Positions 1 through 7,854 of a stretch of 64,000 nucleotides of DNA are shown one piece after another (the stretch's first letter is position 1; each line of letters begins with the position of its first letter). Position numbers and translations under genes: made by a program. Origin of the DNA: an uncultured Nesterenkonia sp. (lineage in GTDB: Bacteria; Actinomycetota; Actinomycetes; Actinomycetales; Micrococcaceae). The stretch covers positions 32,380 to 96,379 of the forward strand of contig CANLUC010000006.1 of NCBI GenBank assembly GCA_947494195.1. Direction: 5' to 3'. The notes beneath the pieces are model-generated. The model was not told where the DNA came from. It did no database searches and worked only from the letters and a program-made list of their open reading frames with translations.

Positions 1-668
1 CCGACGATCGAGCCGTTGCCGTCGCTGGAGGCAGGTGCTTCGCTCTGTGCTGGCTCGGAGGAGGCGACCTGGGTGTTGCCCTGACTCTGCTGCTGCGCCT
101 GCCCGCCAGTGTCAGCCCGCTGGGAGTCCTGCGCGGGGGCCGGCTCCGGTTCTGGCTCTGGTGCCGGCTCAGGCTCTGGTTCCGGTGCCGGGGCTGGCTC
201 TGGTGCTGGCGCTGGAGCGGGCTCTGGTTCAGCTGCGGGCGCGGGGGCTTCCACTTGTTCCGGCGCTGGCGCTGGGGCCGGCTCAGGTTCGGGGGCTGGG
301 GCCGGCTCAGGTTCGGGAGCCGGGGCGGGGGCTGGCTCTGGTTCGGGGGCCGGTGTGGACTCCACGACTGGTCGGTCGAAAGTGAGCTCGACCTCCCGGG
401 AGGCGGTCACTGCTACGGGAGAGGTCTCGCTGGCACGCTCCACGCTCAGCCCGGAGGCCGATACGTCAAGGGTGGTCACCTCGGGCGACTCGATGTCGGT
501 GCTGGCGCTGGCGGCGGCACCAGAAGTGATCACCAGACCAGAGGCGGCGAAAGTAGCTGCAGCGCCGCGGCCAAAGGTGCCGGCGTGGAAGGCTACTGCG
601 TTCGCCAGGAAAGGCTTGGTTGAGCGGCGCCGGTCCCGGCGCTGTGCGGAAGTCATGTTCTCAGTCAT
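1..668 (-). CDS. Secreted protein N-terminus (runs off window): signal-peptide-like start followed by a Pro-Glu-Pro-Ala repeat linker; possibly a cell-wall hydrolase
   Basis: Minus-strand reading from ATG at 668 (RBS GGGAGAGG) gives [50 protein letters not shown]... then (PEPAPAP)n and ...[45 protein letters not shown]. Absent from the ORF track because it is open at the edge. The hydrolase guess is inference from architecture. Confidence 0.75.
   Translation of the reverse strand, partial: MTENMTSAQRRDRRRSTKPFLANAVAFHAGTFGRGAAATFAASGLVITSGAAASASTDIESPEVTTLDVSASGLSVERASETSPVAVTASREVELTFDRPVVESTPAPEPEPAPAPAPEPEPAPAPEPEPAPAPAPEQVEAPAPAAEPEPAPAPAPEPAPAPEPEPEPAPEPEPEPAPAQDSQRADTGGQAQQQSQGNTQVASSEPAQSEAPASSDGNGSIV
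120..350. repeat. Degenerate tandem repeat encoding the PEPA-rich linker
   Basis: Repeated ggctc(a/t)ggttc(c)gg(g)gc(c)gg units on + strand; PEPEPAPAP units on - strand. Confidence 0.8.
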
Positions 669-870
669 CGGTAGGAAACCTCTCCCAATTGTTGCGGGAC
701 CGCATCGGTGGAGTGCGAGCCGGTAAGCTCGAGCGCTCCAGATCTTGATCGATTGCGATACTCCGCACCCTGCCTAGCGGTAGTTTTTGCGAACGGCTCC
801 GGTCAGCGGCAGAGGAGTCTGACCCGAGGTGCTTGCGACATCGGACTGCAGTCGCGAGCACAAGTTCGAC

Positions 871-898
871 GGTATAACAGACTGATAACAAATGTCAC
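871..898 (-). promoter_or_regulatory. Candidate sigma70-type promoter GTGACA-N16-TATACC giving a ~200-nt leader for the secreted protein
   Basis: Minus strand GTGACATTTGTTATCAGTCTGTTATACC. Confidence 0.45.
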
Positions 899-1040
899 GT
901 TCAGGTCACGGTGATCTATGCCATCTGCCTCGAACCCTGCCTTCTGCACCCGCTGCGGGCCCGTGGCGGGCGCCGATGCCCGCCCCGGAGTGTGAGACTC
1001 GAGGTCTTGGACTGGGTTCCGGCGGGGGTCTTGGGTTCGC

Positions 1041-1502
1041 TCACAGGGCGGGTGTTCCATCTGGAAACACTCGTGGATCAGACGGCGGCTGCTTGCGGTC
1101 ATCGTTCACGTAGTACAGCGTCCCGACCACGACACCGATCACGAGCCGGGGATATGGAACGCGCATCCTGCGCAATGCCGCTTCAGAGGCCGTGTCGACC
1201 CACCAGCCGAAGCGCCACAGACCGTAGGTGAAGGCAGCTCCGCCGACCGCGCACCCGGCGCGCGCCGCGGGGCTCAGTGTGACGGTCTCCACCGTTTTCT
1301 GCCCGGAGGCGCGTTTCAGCGTCGCGGAGCCAACGCCTGGCACCGCGATGATGGCGGCCACTGTGGCGGCAGAGCCCCAGGTCATCGTGCGCCTCAGCCA
1401 TGCCGGGTATTTCGAACCTGGGACGAGGGCCAGCGCTCCTCCGGTGAGGGCCTGAGACCAGGGGCTGTCCATGAATCTGGAGGCGGGGTACTTGGACGAC
1501 AT
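1041..1502 (-). CDS. Hypothetical membrane protein
   Basis: Intact 153-aa ORF with hydrophobic segments; -10-like TAGGCT 6 nt before ATG. Confidence 0.7.
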   Translation of the reverse strand: MSSKYPASRFMDSPWSQALTGGALALVPGSKYPAWLRRTMTWGSAATVAAIIAVPGVGSATLKRASGQKTVETVTLSPAARAGCAVGGAAFTYGLWRFGWWVDTASEAALRRMRVPYPRLVIGVVVGTLYYVNDDRKQPPSDPRVFPDGTPAL

Positions 1503-1573
1503 GTCTGCAGCCTAGGGCGGCCCAATCCTCAGGTCATCAGCCCTAGGTTGTAACTCGTCCATCCGGGTGGGAG

Positions 1574-1963
1574 TCAGGAGGGCTGGCGCGTGGACCACAC
1601 CGCGAGCGCGATCAGCGCCGGCTGGAAGAACAGCCGCACCAATCGCTTGCGGTCCGTATCCAACCCGAACCCATCACGCTGGTGCACATACTGGGCGATG
1701 TTGCCGGGGAAGACCGCGGCGAAGAAGAGGCCCGCCGCATCGCCCACCAGCGGACGGTACTGCTGGGGAGAGAACAGCAGCGCGGTTCCCAGCCCGATCT
1801 CGGCCACCCCTGAGGCGAGGACGGTGGTATCCGGATCCAGCGGCAGCGACTTCGGAACCTGCGCGCGGAACTCCTCGCGGGCCCAGGCCAGGTGGGAGAC
1901 ACCGGCGAAGGTCAGAGCGGATCCGAGGAAGATTCGGCCGGTGGTGCGCGCAAGGGAAGCCAT
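1574..1963 (-). CDS. DoxX-like membrane protein
   Basis: MASLARTTGRIFLGSALTFAGVSHLAWAREEFRAQVP...; TACTGT-N6-ATG upstream. Confidence 0.7.
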   Translation of the reverse strand: MASLARTTGRIFLGSALTFAGVSHLAWAREEFRAQVPKSLPLDPDTTVLASGVAEIGLGTALLFSPQQYRPLVGDAAGLFFAAVFPGNIAQYVHQRDGFGLDTDRKRLVRLFFQPALIALAVWSTRQPS

Positions 1964-2033
1964 AGCTCAACAGTAGCGCTGGAAGCAGCCTCCAACGATG
2001 GAGGAGGAGGTTTTCACTCTAGAAGCGAAATGG

Positions 2034-2106
2034 TGGGCCCTGCCGGGATCGAACCGACGACAACCGCGGTGTAAACGCGGTGCTCTACCAGCTGAGCTAA
2101 AGGCCC
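2034..2106 (-). tRNA. tRNA-Val (anticodon TAC), CCA encoded at 2031-2033
   Basis: Minus strand GGGCCTTTAGCTCAGCTGGTAGAGCACCGCGTTTACACCGCGGTTGTCGTCGGTTCGATCCCGGCAGGGCCCA; cloverleaf arms, loop TTTACAC. Confidence 0.95.
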
Positions 2107-2110
2107 GGGT

Positions 2111-2139
2111 GCAGATCCCGCCCGCAGGGCGCGATCTGC
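2111..2139 (-). terminator. Hairpin downstream of ppgK
   Basis: GCAGATC...GCCC gca GGGC...GATCTGC inverted repeat. Confidence 0.4.
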
Positions 2140-2173
2140 CGCAGCAAGAAGTGTAGCAACCCTCGTGTGAAGC

Positions 2174-3037
2174 TCAGGACCGTCCGCGGGCCTGGTTCAG
2201 CTGGGTCTGCTCCGCGGCGTACAGCGCCGCCCCGACGATCCCGGCGTTGTTCTGCAGTCCGGCGACCTCCACCTTCGCGCGCAGGTCCGTGACATGCGGC
2301 AGGAAGTCCTCGCTGCGCTTGGAGATCCCGCCGCCGATGATGAACAGCTCGGGGGACTGCAGCCGCTCCACGTGTTTCAGGAATCGGTTCAGGAGCTTGC
2401 CGTACTCGTCCCAGGGCATGTCCGCGCGTTCGCGCGCAGCGGCGGATGCCTTCTTCTCCGCCACCTCGCCCTCGAACTCCAGGTGACCCATCTCGCTGTT
2501 GGGGACCAGCACGCCGTCGTGCACCAGAGCAGAACCGATTCCTGTGCCCAGCGTGATCGTCATGACCGTGCCCTCCAGTCCCTTGCCTGCTCCATACCGG
2601 GCCTCAGCAAGACCCGCGCCGTCGGCGTCGTTCAGGGTGTGGATTTGGCCGGGCAGATGCTTCAGCAGCGCGGCGGCGTCGGTGTTGATCCAGGACTCGT
2701 CGATGTTTGCCGCGGAGAGCACGATGTTCTTGTCCACGATCGCCGGGAACAGCACGCCGATCGAGAGCTCGGACTCCGCGGGGGCCTTCTCCCGACCAAG
2801 CAGCTCCTCGAGGATCTGGCCGATGACCTCGGCCACCGCCTCCGGGGTCGCCGGCTTCGGGGTGGGGATGCGGAAGCGCGCACCGGTCAGCGTGCCCTTG
2901 TGCAGGTTGACGATCCCGCCTTTGATGCCGGTGCCGCCCACGTCGATGCCGATGGCCCGCTTGGGCAGATCCGAGACGGTCTCGCTGGCAGGGGCGACGG
3001 CCTGGGCAGCCAGCGGCTGCTCGTGAGAAGAGCTCAT
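2174..3037 (-). CDS. ppgK: Polyphosphate glucokinase (ROK family)
   Basis: RAIGIDVGGTGIKGGIVNLHKGTLTGARFRIPTPKPATPEAVAEV... characteristic PpgK. Confidence 0.9.
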   Translation of the reverse strand: MSSSHEQPLAAQAVAPASETVSDLPKRAIGIDVGGTGIKGGIVNLHKGTLTGARFRIPTPKPATPEAVAEVIGQILEELLGREKAPAESELSIGVLFPAIVDKNIVLSAANIDESWINTDAAALLKHLPGQIHTLNDADGAGLAEARYGAGKGLEGTVMTITLGTGIGSALVHDGVLVPNSEMGHLEFEGEVAEKKASAAARERADMPWDEYGKLLNRFLKHVERLQSPELFIIGGGISKRSEDFLPHVTDLRAKVEVAGLQNNAGIVGAALYAAEQTQLNQARGRS

Positions 3038-3078
3038 AGTGGTGCAGTATCTCCGTGCTGTGGGGGAGGGGACCGGTC

Positions 3079-3981
3079 TCAGTCGCCCGAAGGCAGCGTG
3101 AGGATCTCGGCGCCGTCATCGGTGACGACCAGAGTGTGCTCGAACTGCGCGGTGCGCTTCCGGTCGCGGGTCACGGCCGTCCAGCCGTCCTCCCACATGT
3201 CCCAGTGGCGCGTGCCCAGGGTGAGCATCGGTTCGATGGTGAACACCATTCCCGGTTCCATCAGGCGCGCGTGGTCCGGTGCCGCATCGAAGTGCGGGAT
3301 CACCAGTCCGGTGTGGAACGCCTTGCCCACTCCATGGCCGATGAACTCGCGTACCACACCATAGCCGAAACGCTTCGCGTAGGACTCGATGGCGCGACCG
3401 ATCACGTTGATGGGGCGCCCGGGTTTCACCGCGCGGATCGCGCGCATCATCGCCTCCTCGGTCCGCTCCACCAGCAGGCGGGACTCCTCATCGACCTCAC
3501 CGACGAAGAACGTGCGGTTGTGATCCCCGTGGACACCGTCGATGTAGGCGGTGATGTCCAGGTTCACGATGTCGCCCTCGGCGAGCATGGTGGTGTCCGG
3601 GATCCCGTGGCAGATGACCTCGTTGACCGAGGTGCAGATCGCCTTCGGGAACCCGCGGTAGGACAGGCAGGACGGGTACGCACCGCGATCGGTCAGGTAC
3701 TGGTGCGCGTAGGCGTCGAGCTCCTCGGTGGTGACCCCGGGGCGGATCAGCTTCGAGGTGGCGACCATCGCGTCCGCGGCGAGCTGGGCGGCGCGGCGGA
3801 TGCGTTCCACCGTGGCGGCGTCATAGACGTCCTCACCGGTGTACTCCGGCGGCGCCTCCAGGCCCACGTAGTTGGGCCGCTCGATATGAGCCGGGACCGC
3901 CCGCTCGGGGGAAACGGCACCCTTGGTCAGGGTGCCCACCGGGGCATGGGAGGACAGGGGAGTGGACTGCTGGGTAGCCAT
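3079..3981 (-). CDS. map: Methionine aminopeptidase type I
   Basis: PSCLSYRGFPKAICTSVNEVICHGIPD..., FIGHGVGKAFH, FTIEPML motifs. Start chosen at ATG 3981 because TAGGAT lies 7 nt upstream; the track ORF begins at 3990. Confidence 0.9.
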   Translation of the reverse strand: MATQQSTPLSSHAPVGTLTKGAVSPERAVPAHIERPNYVGLEAPPEYTGEDVYDAATVERIRRAAQLAADAMVATSKLIRPGVTTEELDAYAHQYLTDRGAYPSCLSYRGFPKAICTSVNEVICHGIPDTTMLAEGDIVNLDITAYIDGVHGDHNRTFFVGEVDEESRLLVERTEEAMMRAIRAVKPGRPINVIGRAIESYAKRFGYGVVREFIGHGVGKAFHTGLVIPHFDAAPDHARLMEPGMVFTIEPMLTLGTRHWDMWEDGWTAVTRDRKRTAQFEHTLVVTDDGAEILTLPSGD

Positions 3982-3998
3982 GCGCGCCATCCTATCGG

Positions 3999-5243
3999 TC
4001 AGCCGGCGTCGTGCTGCGGCGTGGACTCAGCCGCAGCACGACGTGGGCGCAGCTGCAGCACCAGGGCCAGCACGGCGATGACCACCACCACGCTGATCGC
4101 CACCGGCAGGGAGGAGCCCTGGGTCATCACGCCGATCGCCGGGGACAGGCTCAGCATCACAGCGCGCATGGCCCAGCTGATCCAGGTCACCCCGCTGTGA
4201 TCCGGAAGTCCCGGGACCCGATCGGCGCGGGCGAAGGCCAGTGGCACCGTCACCGCGCAGCCCAATCCCGCCACGGCCAGGCTGATCAGAGTCAGTCCGA
4301 TCCCCGGCGCCCAGGCCGCACCGAGCAGCCCAAGGATCACCGCGCTCAGGCTGACGATCAGCGAGGCGCGCTCGCCGAGCCCGTCGATGACCCGGTCGCC
4401 GAGCATCCGCCCGATGAACTGAGCGCCGAGCAGCACACTGAGTCCGACGCCGGCCGAGGCGGGGTCCATCCCCCGTTCCGTGGAGAGCAGCACGGCCGAC
4501 CAGTTGTTGCCGATGTCCTCCACGGAGATCCCGGCCAGCGCGATCAGCGCGAGGGGGAGCAGGATTTTGGCGGTGGACCAGCCCGAGGGTCGCGCCGGGG
4601 TTTGGGCAGAGTCGTCTGCCACCACCGGTTCGGGCGTGAACGCCCGGGCGGCGAGAGTCATGGCAAGGATGCAGAAGATCGCCCAGATCGCCATGTGCAC
4701 CAGCAGCGGCACGCCCAGCACCGCGGCCAGTGTTCCCACGCCGCCGCCGATCGCTGCGCCGATGCTCCATCCGGCGTGCATGGAGTTCAGCAGGGACCTG
4801 CGGTACGCCGCTTGGACGCGCAGGCCCTGTGAATTCTGCGCCACGTCCACGCTCGCATCGCCGAAGCCCGTCAGCAGCAGGCCCAGTACCACCACCCAGG
4901 GACTGCCCAGGGCGACCCCGGCCGCAGCCAGGGTCAGCGAAGCCCCCATCCAGAGGCTGCCGAAGCTGGCGGTCCTGGCCACGCCGATCCTCCGCGCGAT
5001 CACTCCCGGGAAGTGCAACGCCAGGGCCCCACCCAGCCCGAGACCGACCACCACCAGACCGAAGACCGCGGGGCTCAGCCCAAGCGTGTCCTTGACCTCG
5101 GCGTAGCGGGCGAGCAGCGAGGCGGGCAGGGCCCCGTTGGTGGCGAAGGCGGCCATGGTCGCCAGCCGACTGCGCCGCAGGGAGGGCGCGCTGCGTCGTC
5201 GTGAGGTGGCCGATGTGGTGTCGGATGGGGAGCTTGCGTGCAT
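3999..5243 (-). CDS. MFS transporter
   Basis: 414 aa, ~12 hydrophobic segments, MFS-like glycine-rich motifs. Confidence 0.8.
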   Translation of the reverse strand: MHASSPSDTTSATSRRRSAPSLRRSRLATMAAFATNGALPASLLARYAEVKDTLGLSPAVFGLVVVGLGLGGALALHFPGVIARRIGVARTASFGSLWMGASLTLAAAGVALGSPWVVVLGLLLTGFGDASVDVAQNSQGLRVQAAYRRSLLNSMHAGWSIGAAIGGGVGTLAAVLGVPLLVHMAIWAIFCILAMTLAARAFTPEPVVADDSAQTPARPSGWSTAKILLPLALIALAGISVEDIGNNWSAVLLSTERGMDPASAGVGLSVLLGAQFIGRMLGDRVIDGLGERASLIVSLSAVILGLLGAAWAPGIGLTLISLAVAGLGCAVTVPLAFARADRVPGLPDHSGVTWISWAMRAVMLSLSPAIGVMTQGSSLPVAISVVVVIAVLALVLQLRPRRAAAESTPQHDAG

Positions 5244-5303
5244 GAGCAGAAGTCTGGCACGTCGCCTCGGTGGTGCAGCTCACCCGGGGCGTATCCTGGG
5301 CAC

Positions 5304-5513
5304 ATGAGTACCGAATATTGGTTCAACGTGCGCACCGGAGCGATCGAAGAGGGCGCGCAGTCCTCCTGGAAACACCTGCTGGGTCCCTACACCAGCCGCG
5401 ATGAAGCCGCCGAGGCGCTCAAGCGGGTGGAGGCCAACAACGAGGCCTGGGACGAGGAGACCTCCGAGCACTGGGACGACGACGGCGGCCACGATCGCAC
5501 ACCGAAGAGCTGA
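5304..5513 (+). CDS. Small conserved actinobacterial hypothetical protein (SPOR-like)
   Basis: MSTEYWFNVRTGAIEEGAQSSWKHLLGPYTSRDEAAEALKRVEANNEAWDEE...; TATCCT-N6-ATG. Confidence 0.75.
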   Translation: MSTEYWFNVRTGAIEEGAQSSWKHLLGPYTSRDEAAEALKRVEANNEAWDEETSEHWDDDGGHDRTPKS

Positions 5514-5556
5514 GTCCGCGCTGGATCAGGACGGCGGACCAGTAGTGAGTCGGCAC

Positions 5557-5592
5557 TGAACCACCGGCAGTTCTCGCTGAGCCGCCGGTTCA
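5557..5592. terminator. Hairpin between convergent genes, overlapping the panB stop
   Basis: TGAACCaCCGGC ... GCCGcCGGTTCA. Confidence 0.5.
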
Positions 5593-6408
5593 ATTGGTGA
5601 AGCTGTGCTCCTCGGCTGGGAAGTGTCGCTCGCTGACGTCCTTGCGGTACTGCCCCGCGGCGCGGGAGACGACCTCGCGGAGATTTGCGTACTGCTTGAC
5701 GAACTTCGGCACCCGGCCGGTGCCCAGACCCAGCATGTCCTGCCAGACCAGCACCTGGCCCGTGGTGCCGTTGCCGGCACCGATCCCGATCGTGGGCACG
5801 CCCAGCTTGCCGTCCACCTCGGCGGCCAGGTCCGCTGGGACCATCTCCATGAGCACGCAGAACGCGCCCGCGGCTTCCAGCGCCAGCGCGTCGGCCCTAA
5901 GCGCTTCGGCGGCCTCTCCACGGCCCTGCACCCGGTAGCCGCCCAGGGCGTGCTCGGACTGGGGGGTGAAGCCGATATGCGCCATCACCGGGATGCCCGC
6001 TGCGACCAGCGCGCGGACATGCTCAGCCATCGCCGCGCCGCCCTCGATCTTCACCGCCTGCGCTCCGCCCTCCTTCATGAACCGCACACCCGTGGCCACG
6101 GCCTGGGCGGGGGAGGACTCGTAGCTGCCGAACGGCAGGTCGGCGACGACCAGCGCGCGGTTCGCGCCATTGACCACTGACCTGGTGAAGACCAGCATCT
6201 CCTCGACGGTGATCGGCAGGGTGGAGGAGTGCCCCATCATCACGTTCGACGCCGAGTCACCCACCAGCAGCAGCTCGATCCCGGACTCGTCGAAGATCGA
6301 GGCGATCTGGGCGTCATAGGCGGTCAACATGGAGAATTTCTGGCCGGCATCCTTGAACTGCTGAAGATGCACGGTGCGTACCCGTTTGGGGCTGATCTGC
6401 TCGGACAT
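5590..6408 (-). CDS. panB: 3-methyl-2-oxobutanoate hydroxymethyltransferase
   Basis: LTAYDAQIASIFDESGIELLLVGDSASNVMMGHSSTLPIT...; TAGCCT-N6-ATG. Confidence 0.93.
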   Translation of the reverse strand: MSEQISPKRVRTVHLQQFKDAGQKFSMLTAYDAQIASIFDESGIELLLVGDSASNVMMGHSSTLPITVEEMLVFTRSVVNGANRALVVADLPFGSYESSPAQAVATGVRFMKEGGAQAVKIEGGAAMAEHVRALVAAGIPVMAHIGFTPQSEHALGGYRVQGRGEAAEALRADALALEAAGAFCVLMEMVPADLAAEVDGKLGVPTIGIGAGNGTTGQVLVWQDMLGLGTGRVPKFVKQYANLREVVSRAAGQYRKDVSERHFPAEEHSFTN

Positions 6409-6511
6409 GGGATCAGGCTACCGAACTCTGCGCGGACTCACCCGTGGGAGCGGGAGGAGTTGGGTAGAGTGGTCCCGGCGACACCCACGGCATTTCAGGA
6501 GGCTGCACCGC

Positions 6512-7852
6512 ATGGATCGACAGCAGGAATTCGTACTGCGCACCATCGAGGAGCGCGACGTCCGCTTCGTGCGCCTCTGGTTCACCGATGTCGTGGGCTC
6601 CCTGAAGTCCGTGGCCCTGGCTCCGGCCGAGGTTGAAGGGGTCTTCAGCGAAGGCCTGGGCTTCGACGGCTCCTCGATCGAGGGGCTCTCCCGCGTCTTC
6701 GAATCCGACATGCTGCTCAAGCCGGACCCCTCCTCCTTCCAGATCCTTCCCTGGCGCGGTGAGGAAGAGCCCACCTCGCGGATGTTCTGCGACATCCTCA
6801 CCCCGGACCAGGAACCCGCCGCCGGGGATCCGCGCAACGTGCTGCGCCGCCAGCTCGACGTCGCAGGGGAGATGGGCTTCACCTGCTACACCCACCCGGA
6901 GATCGAGTTTTACGTGCTCGAGTCCGAGGAGACCGACGCCGACGGCAGTCCCATCCCCGTGGACCGCGCCGGATACTTCGACCACGTCACGGGCAGCGTC
7001 AGCCAGGACTTCCGCCGCCACACGGTCAACATGCTCGAGGCCGTGGGCATCTCCGTGGAGTTCAGCCACCACGAGGCAGGCCCCGGTCAGAACGAGATCG
7101 ACCTGCGCTACGCCGACGCGCTGACCACTGCGGACAACATCATGACCTTCCGCACCGTGATCAAAGAGGTCGCGATCACCCAGGGCAAGTACGCCAGCTT
7201 CATGCCCAAACCCTTCACCGAACACCCGGGCTCGGGCATGCACACCCACTTCGGGCTCTTCGAAGGCGACACCAACGCGTTCTTCGCGCCGAACACCGAG
7301 TACAACCTCTCCACGACCGCACGGCAGTTCATCGCCGGCATCCTGCGCCACGCGCCGGAGTTCACCGCGATCACCAGCCAGTTCGTGAACTCCTATAAGC
7401 GTCTCTGGGGCGGCGGCGAGGCTCCCTCCCACGTCTCCTGGGGCCACAACAACCGCTCCGCACTGGTCCGGGTCCCGCTGTACAAGCCCACCAAGGGCGG
7501 CTCGGCCCGCGTCGAGTTCCGCGGCATCGACTCCGGCGCGAACCCGTACCTGGGCTACGCCGCCGTCCTCGGCGCCGGGCTCAAGGGCATCCGCGAGGGC
7601 TACGAGCTGATGGACCCGGTGGGTGAGGACGTGTGGTCGCTGACCACCTCTGAGCGCAAGGCGCTGGGCATCAAGCCGCTTCCGGGCACCCTGCATGAGG
7701 CGCTGCGCCAGATGGAAGACTCGGAGCTGATGGCCGAGATCCTGGGCGAGCAGGTCTTCGAGAACTTCCTGCGCAATAAGCAGCAGGAATGGGACGACTA
7801 CCGCGTCAACGTCTCCCCGTTCGAGATCAAGCGGTATCTCGGCCTGATCTGA
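6512..7852 (+). CDS. glnA: Glutamine synthetase, GlnA2-type
   Basis: MDRQQEFVLRTIEERDVRFVRLWFTDVVGSLKSV...; GSGMHTHFGLFEG; MQEWDDYRVNVSPFEIKRYLGLI-type end. RBS AGGAGG upstream. Confidence 0.92.
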   Translation: MDRQQEFVLRTIEERDVRFVRLWFTDVVGSLKSVALAPAEVEGVFSEGLGFDGSSIEGLSRVFESDMLLKPDPSSFQILPWRGEEEPTSRMFCDILTPDQEPAAGDPRNVLRRQLDVAGEMGFTCYTHPEIEFYVLESEETDADGSPIPVDRAGYFDHVTGSVSQDFRRHTVNMLEAVGISVEFSHHEAGPGQNEIDLRYADALTTADNIMTFRTVIKEVAITQGKYASFMPKPFTEHPGSGMHTHFGLFEGDTNAFFAPNTEYNLSTTARQFIAGILRHAPEFTAITSQFVNSYKRLWGGGEAPSHVSWGHNNRSALVRVPLYKPTKGGSARVEFRGIDSGANPYLGYAAVLGAGLKGIREGYELMDPVGEDVWSLTTSERKALGIKPLPGTLHEALRQMEDSELMAEILGEQVFENFLRNKQQEWDDYRVNVSPFEIKRYLGLI

Positions 7853-7854
7853 TC

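Noticed and set aside
109-726. Gly/Ser/Ala-rich 205-aa + strand ORF
   Set aside because: Antisense of the PEPA-repeat secreted protein on the minus strand; composition is a by-product of the repeat.
669-900. ydaO (c-di-AMP) riboswitch in the secreted-protein leader
   Set aside because: I could not find the conserved ydaO core segments by eye; leader retained only as an unassigned element.
2294-3364. Long + strand ORF opposite ppgK/map (356 aa)
   Set aside because: Typical high-GC antisense ORF; no recognisable domain, overlaps two strong genes.
3055-4200. 381-aa + strand ORF opposite map/MFS
   Set aside because: Antisense artefact of GC-rich codon usage.
6413-7696. 427-aa minus ORF opposite glnA2
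   Set aside because: Antisense of a confident glutamine synthetase; no family features.
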